Assembly: GCA_022839105.1 (NCBI GenBank)
Contig: JALHDH010000125.1
Coordinates: 1-8,872, forward strand
Direction: 5' to 3'
DNA from: a bacterium
GTDB taxonomy: Bacteria; Vulcanimicrobiota; Xenobia; Xenobiales; Xenobiaceae
Length of the DNA stretch: 8,872 nucleotides
The position numbers and the translations under genes were made by a program. Below, one piece after another: positions 1-6,209 of the stretch. Positions within the stretch are counted from its first letter, which is position 1, and the number at the start of each line of letters is the position of its first letter. A model generated the notes under the pieces. That model had not been told where the DNA came from, searched no databases, and was given only the letters and a program-made list of their open reading frames with translations.

Positions 1-1094
1 CGGTCGCGGTCGCCGCCGGCCTTGGTCAGGAAGCGCTTGGTGTCGTGGTTGTCCAGGAAGGCCGACATCATCTCGGGCTTGGCGAACTTCCGGTCGCAGT
101 CCGCCACCCGGTCGGCCAACTGGCGCATGCTGCCGCCCTTGGCCAGGACGTCGTCGATGGTGTAGTACAGCGGGTAGTCCACCAGGCCGTCCATGCCGCC
201 GTGCTGGTACTGGGCGTACTTCGAGGGGTCGCCCACGTAGTACTCGCCCATCAGGTAGAAGTCGGGACCGGCATGCTCGTGCATCGCCTGGTTGAATTTA
301 TCCCAGAAGGCCTTGGGGACGTTCTTCACGGCATCCAGGCGGAACCCGTCCACCCCGGTGTCGGCCCAGAACTTGCCGACATCGATCAGGTACTTCTCGA
401 CCTCGGGGTTCTCCTGGGCCAGGTCCGGAAGGCCGAAGATCGCGCAATTCTCTGATTGCCAGGGATCATCCCAGTCGGTCACGTCGCCGTTGTGGTGGTA
501 CCAGGAGTGCTTGGCCGGGTCCTGGTAGAAGGGATGCTCCCAGGCCGTGTGGTTGAGGGGGATGTCCAGCATCACCTTCAAGCCGTTCTCGTGGGCCTTG
601 TTGACGAATTCCTTGAACTTGTCCATCGTGCCGACGTGCTCGTCGGTGTTGAAGTGGTCGATGGGCCAGTAGCCGTGGTAGCCGTCGCTGTTGACGAAGC
701 TGGTCTGGTTGTCCATCGGGGGGGTGACCCAGATGGCCGTGGCTCCGGTGCTCTTGATATAGTCCATCTTGTCGATGACGCCCTGCAGATCGCCGCCATG
801 ATAGCGGTTCAGGTCGTCCTTGTTGACGGCGTGGTTGTTGGTGGCGTCGCCGTCATGGAAGCGGTCGATCAGCAGGAAGTAGATCGTCTCGCCTTGCCAG
901 GAACGGACTTTGGGGTCTTCGGGCAGCGGTGTCGGGTGGGGGACACCCGAGGCCACCGGCTGGGGTTTCTCCGAAGGGGCGCTCCGGCTCTGCCCCAGGA
1001 CCACCGAGTCGGTGACCTGGGCTTGGGGAGTGCTCCGGGGGGTCTCCCGCACGGGAGTCGGGATGTTCGGGTTCAGGCCCACGCTCTTGATCAC
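1..1094 (-). CDS. GH13 alpha-amylase-type glycoside hydrolase, 3' end outside window
   Basis: About 364 residues of a family 13 glycoside hydrolase that cleaves (or transfers) alpha-1,4-glucan bonds; the gene runs off the left edge. The (beta/alpha)8 barrel begins near residue 66 with WQGETIYFLLIDRF. It continues with YHGGDLQGVIDKMDYIK (98-114), the region I motif LDIPLNH (176-182), GFRLDAVKN with nucleophile D254, LMGEYY with acid/base E284, and FLDNHD with H350/D351, so the catalytic triad is intact. The wording is closest to secreted alpha-amylases and CGTase-like enzymes. The start is uncertain: the frame has no ATG, and GTG at 1094 is the first plausible start, with GGAG 10 nt upstream. 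Residues 1-65 are rich in Pro, Ser and Thr and contain no signal peptide, which is odd for a probable secreted amylase. The gene lies 158 bp downstream of another GH13 gene on the same strand. Confidence 0.88.
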   Translation of the reverse strand, partial: MIKSVGLNPNIPTPVRETPRSTPQAQVTDSVVLGQSRSAPSEKPQPVASGVPHPTPLPEDPKVRSWQGETIYFLLIDRFHDGDATNNHAVNKDDLNRYHGGDLQGVIDKMDYIKSTGATAIWVTPPMDNQTSFVNSDGYHGYWPIDHFNTDEHVGTMDKFKEFVNKAHENGLKVMLDIPLNHTAWEHPFYQDPAKHSWYHHNGDVTDWDDPWQSENCAIFGLPDLAQENPEVEKYLIDVGKFWADTGVDGFRLDAVKNVPKAFWDKFNQAMHEHAGPDFYLMGEYYVGDPSKYAQYQHGGMDGLVDYPLYYTIDDVLAKGGSMRQLADRVADCDRKFAKPEMMSAFLDNHDTKRFLTKAGGDRD

Positions 1095-1213
1095 GACAAG
1101 GCAGCTCCAGACTTCTGGTTGTTCTCGTTGAACTTCACGACTTGACGCAGGGGTATCTAGGCTCTTTGGTCCGAGAAAGGCCTGTTTTCTGTAAAAAACA
1201 TGTTTCCACTTTG

Positions 1214-1238
1214 CTCCCGACGGCTTTTGCGCCGGGAG
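1214..1238 (-). terminator. Hairpin after the complete GH13 gene, weak terminator candidate
   Basis: On the minus strand CTCCCGGCG pairs with CGTCGGGAG around a short A-rich loop, giving about nine pairs with one G-U. It starts 15 nt after the stop codon at 1253. A run of six T follows only about 15 nt later (1198-1193), too far for a textbook intrinsic terminator. It may end some transcripts or protect the 3' end, while still allowing read-through into the downstream GH13 gene. Confidence 0.35.
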
Positions 1239-1252
1239 GGGGGGACAGGGCT

Positions 1253-3100
1253 TCAGGAGCCGGTCCGCCGGGCCAGGACCAGACCGCTGCGGCCCTCCAG
1301 GTTCAGCACGATTCGGCCGGAGCGGCGGGCCTTGAGAACCGGGCCCTGGCCCAGGACGGGCTCCCAGCTCCCACCGCCGACCGGCACCTCGAGGCGCTGC
1401 CGGGAAGGGCTGTTGTTGAGGACCACCACCAGGACCTCCTCGCCAAGGCGGCGTTGGAAGGCGAAAAGGCCTCGCCGATCCTCGGCCAGGAGCGTGCGGT
1501 AGTCCCCCACCTGCAGGGCGGGTCGCGCCTTGCGCAGGGCGATGCAGCGGCGATAATGCTCCAGGAGCTCCCGATCCACCTCAACCGGATCGGCCTGCGG
1601 GGCTGGCCGCTGGTCGGGCAGGGTCGCCTCAGGTTCGTATTCCATGTCCTCCCAGACCATGGGCTTGCGGCAGCACGGATCATTGCCGCCCCACATCCCG
1701 ACCTCGTCGCCATAGTAGAGCATCGGGGCCCCGACGTAGGTCATCTGGAAGAGCACCGCCAGCTTCTGGCGCTGGCGCTCTTCGGGAGTCGGCTTGCGGG
1801 TGAGGTACTCGGGGTTGGTCCCCTTGGCCTTCTCGCAGTAGGCGTGCCAGTCACGCATGGCCACCAGGTCGGCGTTGACCACGTTGGAGGCCACCCGGGC
1901 CGTGTCGTGGCTGCCCAGCAGGTTCTGCATGCCGTAGGCCACCTGCGGGTCGTAGGCCTCGCGGATCTCGCGCAGGCGCGAGTCGAACTCCGAGGCCGGG
2001 ATGGAGTGGCGCCGGGCGAAGAAGAAGTCGTGGCAGGTGAAGGCGAAGTTGTAGTTCATCACCGCCGAGAACTCGTCGCCTTCCAGGTAGGGTTTGTTGG
2101 CCTCGACGGTGTCGATCACCTCGGCGGTCATGTAGGCCTGGGGGTTGATCGAGCGGACCAGGCGGCTCCAGTCCTTCCAGAAGGCGTGCTTGACGCAGAA
2201 GGCGACATCCAGTCTCCAGCCATCGATCCCCTCCTGGGGTCGGCCCTGGCCGCTGGGGTCCATCCAGCGCCGGGTGATCGCGTAGATGTATTCCCGCGGG
2301 CCCGTCACGATGCCGCGCTCGTCCTGGCGCAGGTTGGGCAGCTCCTTGACGCCGAACCACCCCTGGTATTCGAACTTCTTCCCCGTCGCGGGATCCGCCC
2401 AGGACTTGATCTCGAACCAGTCCCGATAGGGTGAGGCCTGCTGGTTCTTCACCACGTCGGTGAAGAAGGGGTTGGTCATCCCCATGTGGTTGAAGACCCC
2501 GTCGAAGACGATGCGGATGCCGCGCAGATGGGCCTGGCGGATCAGTTCCAGGGCCAGTTTGTCCGCGGCGGTCCAGTGCCAGGTGGAGGGGTCGTCGGGC
2601 TTCTCGGAGGCGATCAACCGCCGGTCTCCCTCCGGGTCGGGCCCGAAGGTCGGGTCGATGTGCTGGTAGACGTAGGCATCGTACTTGTGGGAGGAGGGCG
2701 CCATGAAGACGGGATTGAGGTAGATCGCGTCGATGCCCAGTTCCCTCAGGTAGTCCAGCTTGTCGATCACGCCCTGCAGGTCGCCTCCGTAGCGGCGGCG
2801 TTGCAGGTGGAACCAGATATCCTTCCCGGCGTGGGCCTTCTCGTAAGGCTGCATCCGATACCAGTCGGAGGTCCAGGGGTGCACCTGCCAGGGCTCGGCC
2901 TGGCTGTGGGGCCAGGAGCCGTCCTGGTCCACCAGGCGGGGGTCGTTGGAGGGGTCGCCGTTGCGGAAGCGTTCCGGGAAGATCTGGTACCAGACCGCCC
3001 TCTTGGACCACTCGGGCACAAAGGATTCCTCGGCCCGGACTGCGCTGGAGAGCAGACCCGCCAGGACCAGCAGGCAACCGACGGAAGCGAGAAGACGCAT
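1253..3100 (-). CDS. Secreted GH13 glycosidase, neopullulanase/maltogenic amylase type
   Basis: A 615-residue family 13 enzyme that probably hydrolyses maltodextrins, starch or pullulan outside the cytoplasm. A signal peptide is clear: MRLL, a hydrophobic core to about residue 20, then AVRA-EES with cleavage after A23. The barrel follows at once (VWYQIFPERF, 36-45), so the N-terminal beta domain of classical neopullulanases is missing. Motifs in order: YGGDLQGVIDKLDYL (104-118), FDGVFNH (199-205), GWRLDVA with nucleophile D298, TAEVID with acid/base E327, GSHDT with H398/D399, and YYGDEVGMWGGNDP (462-475) followed by RKPMVW. The last segment is typical of neopullulanase and SusA-like enzymes. 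A C-terminal beta domain fills about 520-615. The start at 3100 is chosen over the longer frame to 3193 because GGAGG lies 7 nt upstream and the signal peptide begins there. Exact specificity cannot be read from the sequence. Confidence 0.93.
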   Translation of the reverse strand: MRLLASVGCLLVLAGLLSSAVRAEESFVPEWSKRAVWYQIFPERFRNGDPSNDPRLVDQDGSWPHSQAEPWQVHPWTSDWYRMQPYEKAHAGKDIWFHLQRRRYGGDLQGVIDKLDYLRELGIDAIYLNPVFMAPSSHKYDAYVYQHIDPTFGPDPEGDRRLIASEKPDDPSTWHWTAADKLALELIRQAHLRGIRIVFDGVFNHMGMTNPFFTDVVKNQQASPYRDWFEIKSWADPATGKKFEYQGWFGVKELPNLRQDERGIVTGPREYIYAITRRWMDPSGQGRPQEGIDGWRLDVAFCVKHAFWKDWSRLVRSINPQAYMTAEVIDTVEANKPYLEGDEFSAVMNYNFAFTCHDFFFARRHSIPASEFDSRLREIREAYDPQVAYGMQNLLGSHDTARVASNVVNADLVAMRDWHAYCEKAKGTNPEYLTRKPTPEERQRQKLAVLFQMTYVGAPMLYYGDEVGMWGGNDPCCRKPMVWEDMEYEPEATLPDQRPAPQADPVEVDRELLEHYRRCIALRKARPALQVGDYRTLLAEDRRGLFAFQRRLGEEVLVVVLNNSPSRQRLEVPVGGGSWEPVLGQGPVLKARRSGRIVLNLEGRSGLVLARRTGS

Positions 3101-3107
3101 GTTGGAA

Positions 3108-3112
3108 CCTCC
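3108..3112 (-). promoter_or_regulatory. Shine-Dalgarno site fixing the start of the secreted GH13 gene
   Basis: On the minus strand GGAGG is followed by a 7-nt spacer and ATG at 3100. This decides the start: the frame stays open up to 3193, but the extra 31 residues would bury the signal peptide and have no comparable ribosome site. Confidence 0.8.
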
Positions 3113-3125
3113 ATCCTGTCCCCCC

Positions 3126-3139
3126 GCGGCGCGCGCCGC
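3126..3139. repeat. Perfect 14-bp GC palindrome in the GH13 leader
   Basis: GCGGCGCGCGCCGC is its own reverse complement and lies 14 bp upstream of the Shine-Dalgarno site of the secreted GH13 gene. It could form a stem in the mRNA leader or be a protein-binding dyad. In GC-rich DNA a run of alternating G and C may also arise by chance. The rest of the 147-bp gap (3101-3247) holds no promoter I can support. Confidence 0.4.
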
Positions 3140-3210
3140 AGGAGCGCTTTCGACTCGCAGGGCGCTCGGGCCTGTCCGCAGGGCGAGGTTCATTCAGCCA
3201 CAAGCCTTGC

Positions 3211-3230
3211 GCCTGTCCGTGCTGGCAGGC
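3211..3230 (-). terminator. Short hairpin downstream of the EamA gene, weak terminator candidate
   Basis: On the minus strand GCCTGCC pairs with GGACAGGC around AGCAC, giving seven pairs with one bulged A, about 17 nt after the EamA stop. No T run follows. It may mark the end of the opine dehydrogenase-EamA transcript, but the evidence is only the stem and its position. Confidence 0.25.
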
Positions 3231-3247
3231 CGGCAGCGGAACTTCTG

Positions 3248-4114
3248 TCAGTTCTTGGCCTCCAGCGCCGGACTCTTGCGGGTGGCTCGGGCCAGGGGCA
3301 GGCCGGCCAGGACCAGGGCCACGCCCAGGCCCTGCCCCAGCGTGAGGGGCTCGCGCAGGACCAGGGCGGCTGCGACGATCACCAGGGGCCTCTGGATCAG
3401 GTTGAAGATCGACATGTTGGTCGAGCCGACCAGTTTGATGGCCCACAGGAAGGCCACGTTGGCCAGGGCGGCCGCCAGGCCGATCCACAGGCCCAGGGGC
3501 AGGGCCTCGGTGGGGATCGGTTCCAGGAAGGGGGCCAGGAAGAGCACGGCCACCGCGGCGTTGATCCAGAAGACCCAGGTCGAGACCAGCCGGGGATCGT
3601 AGCGGCCGGTCAACTCCTCCATGCGGACCCGGTAGAGGGTCGAGCTGAGCACCGCCAGGGCGATGACCGTCAGGCCGATGGGGTCCAGGGAATAGCCGTC
3701 GGCTCCGGTGGGGTCCACGGTCAGCACGATCCCCGCGAAGCAGATCCCGAAGCCCAGCCAGAAGCGCGGCCCCAGCCGATCCCGGCCCAGGGCCTGGTTG
3801 GCCAGGGCCACCAGGGCCGGCGTCGTGGTCACCACGGTGATCACGGTGACCGCAGTCAGGCGCTCGAGGGCATACAGGGTCAGGCCATTGGTCAGGAGCA
3901 GCAGCAGGCTCACACTGGCGATGCGGCCCGCGTCGCGCACCCCGGGAAGCCGGAAATGGCGGGTCAGGGGCAGGATCACGGTGGCTCCCACCACGTTCTT
4001 CATCAAGAGGAGTTGAAGCGGCGTGACCGCACCCCGGTAGCCCAGCTTCACCAGGATCGGTTCGATGGAGGCGGCCAGCAGGGCCAGAAGGATCCAGATC
4101 GAGGTGGCCTTCAT
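3248..4114 (-). CDS. EamA/DMT-family transporter
   Basis: A 288-residue integral membrane protein of the drug/metabolite transporter superfamily. It is nearly continuous hydrophobic segments, about ten helices, in the two-repeat EamA layout. The first repeat ends with TTTPALVALANQALGRDRLG (97-116). The second ends with LIQRPLVIVAAALVLREPLTLGQGLGVALVLAGL (239-272). Both show the family's conserved Pro-containing helix and the acidic or basic loop before the last helix. Members usually export small metabolites or amino acids. The start at 4114 is chosen because the dehydrogenase stop TGA (4116-4118) is separated from this ATG by one G. No Shine-Dalgarno site is visible, so translation is probably coupled to the upstream gene. 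The longer frame to 4240 would add a non-hydrophobic, Trp/Pro/Arg-rich shadow of the dehydrogenase. Exporting the dehydrogenase product is the natural inference, not shown directly. Confidence 0.93.
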   Translation of the reverse strand: MKATSIWILLALLAASIEPILVKLGYRGAVTPLQLLLMKNVVGATVILPLTRHFRLPGVRDAGRIASVSLLLLLTNGLTLYALERLTAVTVITVVTTTPALVALANQALGRDRLGPRFWLGFGICFAGIVLTVDPTGADGYSLDPIGLTVIALAVLSSTLYRVRMEELTGRYDPRLVSTWVFWINAAVAVLFLAPFLEPIPTEALPLGLWIGLAAALANVAFLWAIKLVGSTNMSIFNLIQRPLVIVAAALVLREPLTLGQGLGVALVLAGLPLARATRKSPALEAKN

Positions 4115-4115
4115 C

Positions 4116-5225
4116 TCAGGCCGCCAACCGGTCCAGGATCTGCTCCGGGGCCAGACCCTTCCAGCCCAGGTTCTCCAAGGTCCGGCCCTCCCGGTCGTAG
4201 TCCACGGCATGCAGGGTAGAGGCCAGGGCCACCACGGCATCGGCCAGTGGGGTGGGCACTCCGGCCAGGCGGGCCAGGGCGCGCATGGGGACCAGGGTGC
4301 AAGCCACGTCCTCCTGGAGGTAGCGGTGGGTCAGGGTCCCGGGAGCCACGCTGGTCTGGTAGTTGGGCACCGAGCGCATGGCCTCCAGCAGGTTGCCTGG
4401 GGCACAGCCGTAGTAGCGATCCAGCCAGGTGGATGCCGGCAGCAGGTTCGTCCGGTAGGCCCGGGCAACCTGCCGGAACTCCTGCTCGAGGGATTCCAGC
4501 AGGACCACCGTGCGCTCGGTGAATCCCTCGCAGTAGAAGAGGAACGGTTGGCTCCGATCCACCTGGTTGAGGTTGGCCAGCATCGTCAACGGGTGGGCCA
4601 GGGCCCCGAAATCGGTCAATCCCCTCTGGATCACGTGATCGGCGGCCTCCAGGCCCTCGAAGAGTTGACCCAGGAAGGCCAGCGCCTCGGCGGTCTGGCT
4701 CCGTCGCGGCGTGCTGACCAGATTCCAGCGCTTGATGCCCCGGATCTGGATGCTGCCGTCGGGCTGGAGCCTGGAGGCGAAGAGGGCGTCGGTCTCGGCG
4801 ACCTGCACGTCGCGGACGCCTTCTTGATGCAGGGCATGCTCGAACTCGACGCATCCGGCCAGTTTGCTCGAGAAGAGGACCACGCGCTGGCCGGGCTGCA
4901 GGTGTGGGGCCAGGCGGCGGGCCACCTCGGGATAGGCGCCCGCCACGGTGGCGATGAAGAGGGTCTGCACCCGGTCCAGGGCCCGGGCCGGGTCCTGGCT
5001 CACCGAGGCCAGGGGGAAGCTGCCCTGGACCCGTCCCGTCGCGGTGAGGACTCCCGAACGGGTCGAGGGGGGAAGCCGTTCCAGGTCCCGGACCAGCATG
5101 TTCACCGGCAGGCCCCGTCTCACGAGGTGGACGCCCAGGGCGTGGGCGCAGTTGCCGCTGCCCACGATGACGACCGGGGAGGCGTTTTGACGGAGTGGCG
5201 GTGGGGATTCGGCAAGGCAGGGCAT
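4116..5225 (-). CDS. Opine dehydrogenase, NAD(P)-dependent octopine/nopaline dehydrogenase family
   Basis: A 369-residue cytoplasmic oxidoreductase. Family members reductively condense the amino group of an amino acid or amine with a 2-oxo acid, such as pyruvate or 2-oxoglutarate, to make an opine. The N-terminal Rossmann fold shows VVIVGSGNCAHALGVHL (18-34), the GxGNxAxA nucleotide-binding loop. FIATVAGAYPEVARRLAPHL (90-109) is the usual second part of that fold. The helical octopine-dehydrogenase domain carries GALAHPLTMLAN with the conserved His (H211), then HRYLQEDVACTLVPM (300-314), whose E305/D306 match the conserved acidic pair, then GVPTP (322-326). Length is normal for the family. 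The ATG at 5225 has only a distant GGAG. The gene is followed by an EamA transporter one base after its stop. A DtxR-like palindrome lies upstream. The substrates cannot be read from the sequence. The family wording differs from the staphylopine dehydrogenase (CntM) branch. Confidence 0.9.
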   Translation of the reverse strand: MPCLAESPPPLRQNASPVVIVGSGNCAHALGVHLVRRGLPVNMLVRDLERLPPSTRSGVLTATGRVQGSFPLASVSQDPARALDRVQTLFIATVAGAYPEVARRLAPHLQPGQRVVLFSSKLAGCVEFEHALHQEGVRDVQVAETDALFASRLQPDGSIQIRGIKRWNLVSTPRRSQTAEALAFLGQLFEGLEAADHVIQRGLTDFGALAHPLTMLANLNQVDRSQPFLFYCEGFTERTVVLLESLEQEFRQVARAYRTNLLPASTWLDRYYGCAPGNLLEAMRSVPNYQTSVAPGTLTHRYLQEDVACTLVPMRALARLAGVPTPLADAVVALASTLHAVDYDREGRTLENLGWKGLAPEQILDRLAA

Positions 5226-5264
5226 GGACTTGGGGGGAGGCTCCAGTGAGGGTCTGGGAACGAT

Positions 5265-5283
5265 TTTTGATAGGCTAGCCTAA
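5265..5283 (-). promoter_or_regulatory. Candidate DtxR/IdeR-type metal-regulator operator
   Basis: Minus strand TTAGGCTAGCCTATCAAAA contains the perfect 12-bp palindrome TAGGCTAGCCTA (5271-5282). Against the DtxR/IdeR consensus as I recall it, TTAGGTTAGCCTAACCTAA, it matches at 15 of 19 positions. It lies 40-58 bp upstream of the opine dehydrogenase ATG, in an AT-richer patch where a promoter is expected; TATCAA within it could serve as a -10. Regulators of this family repress when loaded with Fe2+ or Mn2+. No regulator gene is in the window, so this is a sequence match only. Confidence 0.55.
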
Positions 5284-5343
5284 CGCGGGCAAAAAGGCAA
5301 GCCCTGCCGAGCACGGACGCGTGGCCCCCAGAGGGCCCGCATG

Positions 5344-5379
5344 CGACGAGCCGCCCCCCGGCGGGGAGGCGGCTCGTCG
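5344..5379 (-). terminator. Strong GC hairpin between the YqaA-like and opine dehydrogenase genes
   Basis: CGACGAGCCGCC (5344-5355) pairs perfectly with GGCGGCTCGTCG (5368-5379). Between them CCCC-GGC-GGGG adds a nested four-pair stem, with one bulged base. The stem begins 21 nt past the YqaA-like stop codon on the minus strand and ends before the opine dehydrogenase operator. That position suits a transcription terminator isolating the two units. No T tract follows on either strand, so it is either U-tract-independent or a 3'-end stabiliser. Confidence 0.6.
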
Positions 5380-5400
5380 GGGATGGGCGTGGCCGGCGTC

Positions 5401-6039
5401 CTACTTCACGAAGCGGATCAGGAAGAAGCCGCCGATCAGCAGGATCGTGAAGACCACCGTCAGCAGATCGAAGTACTTCTCGATGAAGTGGCGGACACGC
5501 TCGCCCAGGAAGAAGATCAGGCCCGCAACCAGCACGAAGCGTCCCGTTCGGGACAGGGCCGAGGCCAGGACCAGGGTGCTCAGCGGCACCTCGAAGACGC
5601 CGGCCGCGATGGTGAAGACCTTGTAGGGGATCGGTGTGAATCCGGCGATGGCGATGGCCGCGAAGGCGTTGCCTTGGTACAGTTGCCGGACGTGTTCGAA
5701 CTGGGCCTGGAAGTGATAGAACTCCACGATCGGCTTGCCCACGGTCTCATACAGGGCGTAACCGATGAACCAGCCGAAGAGGCCGCCCAGCACGGAACCG
5801 ACTGAACAGACGGCGGCGAAGAGGAAGGCCTTGCGGGGTTTGCCCAGGGCCAGGGCGATCAACAGGACGTCGGGAGGGATGGGGAAGAAGGATGACTCGA
5901 CGAAGGCCAGGATGAAGAGAGCCAGCAGGCCGTGAGGGCTCTCGGCGTAGGAGAGCACCCAGCGGTACATCTGGCGGATCTGTCGGATGCCGGGAAGCGA
6001 GTTGTTGGGTTCCTGGGCCGTCGGGGTCGGGGCGGACAT
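5401..6039 (-). CDS. YqaA-type VTT-domain (DedA-like) membrane protein
   Basis: A 212-residue inner-membrane protein of the VTT/SNARE-associated Golgi family, closest in wording to the YqaA branch. After a polar N-terminus (1-35), a hydrophobic segment leads into FVESSFFPIPPDVLLI (46-61), the family signature with E48 and the PxPPD turn. KPRKAF (67-72) and GSVLGGLFGWFIGYAL (81-96) follow. GFTPIPYKVFTIAAGVF (133-149) is the second re-entrant signature, and GRF with R167 is the conserved C-terminal Arg. A last helix ends with a basic tail. DedA relatives are linked to undecaprenyl-phosphate or phospholipid flipping, envelope stress and proton-gradient maintenance; which role applies here is unknown. 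The start at 6039 is chosen because AGGAGG lies 4 nt upstream. The longer frame to 6177 adds a polar stretch without a ribosome site. It is transcribed divergently from the TatD gene. Confidence 0.93.
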   Translation of the reverse strand: MSAPTPTAQEPNNSLPGIRQIRQMYRWVLSYAESPHGLLALFILAFVESSFFPIPPDVLLIALALGKPRKAFLFAAVCSVGSVLGGLFGWFIGYALYETVGKPIVEFYHFQAQFEHVRQLYQGNAFAAIAIAGFTPIPYKVFTIAAGVFEVPLSTLVLASALSRTGRFVLVAGLIFFLGERVRHFIEKYFDLLTVVFTILLIGGFFLIRFVK

Positions 6040-6209
6040 GGTTTCCTCCTTGGAAGGCGGGCTGTTAGAGATCCCGACAGGGAATCCTTCCAGGAATCTG
6101 CTTCTTGGAGGACGGTCCGACGCTTCCCGTGTCCGGGCCCGAAGGGGGGCTTGCCGGAAGAGGCCTGAGTCGTCCATGCTGGGGGGCGCATCCAGGAAGG
6201 AGCCCCGAC
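6040..6209. promoter_or_regulatory. Divergent intergenic region between the YqaA-like and TatD genes
   Basis: These 170 bp must carry the promoters or leaders of two divergent genes. The sequence shows the Shine-Dalgarno site of the YqaA-like gene (minus strand AGGAGG, 6044-6049) and that of the TatD gene (GAAGGAG, 6196-6202, 7 nt before GTG at 6210). A direct repeat GGAATC lies at about 6080-6097 (GGAATC-CTTCCA-GGAATC). I found no convincing -35/-10 pair on either strand. Confidence 0.4.

Noticed and set aside
1154..1167. Possible second metal-box half site (TAGGCT) upstream of the partial GH13 gene
   Set aside because: Only one 6-bp half is present and no symmetrical partner follows, so chance is the simplest explanation.
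1142..1170. TTGACG as a plus-strand -35 element
   Set aside because: No acceptable -10 lies at 16-18 bp and no plus-strand gene follows it.
1851..3488. Long alternative minus-strand frame over the secreted GH13 gene
   Set aside because: The Pro/Arg/Gly-rich translation has no motifs, while the other frame gives the full GH13 motif set, a signal peptide and a ribosome site.
2486..4219. Long plus-strand open frame of 577 codons opposite the GH13, EamA and dehydrogenase genes
   Set aside because: Its product is Gly/Gln/His/Pro-rich with no domain, and it crosses three genes with clear family motifs on the other strand. It is an antisense artefact of GC-rich codon use.
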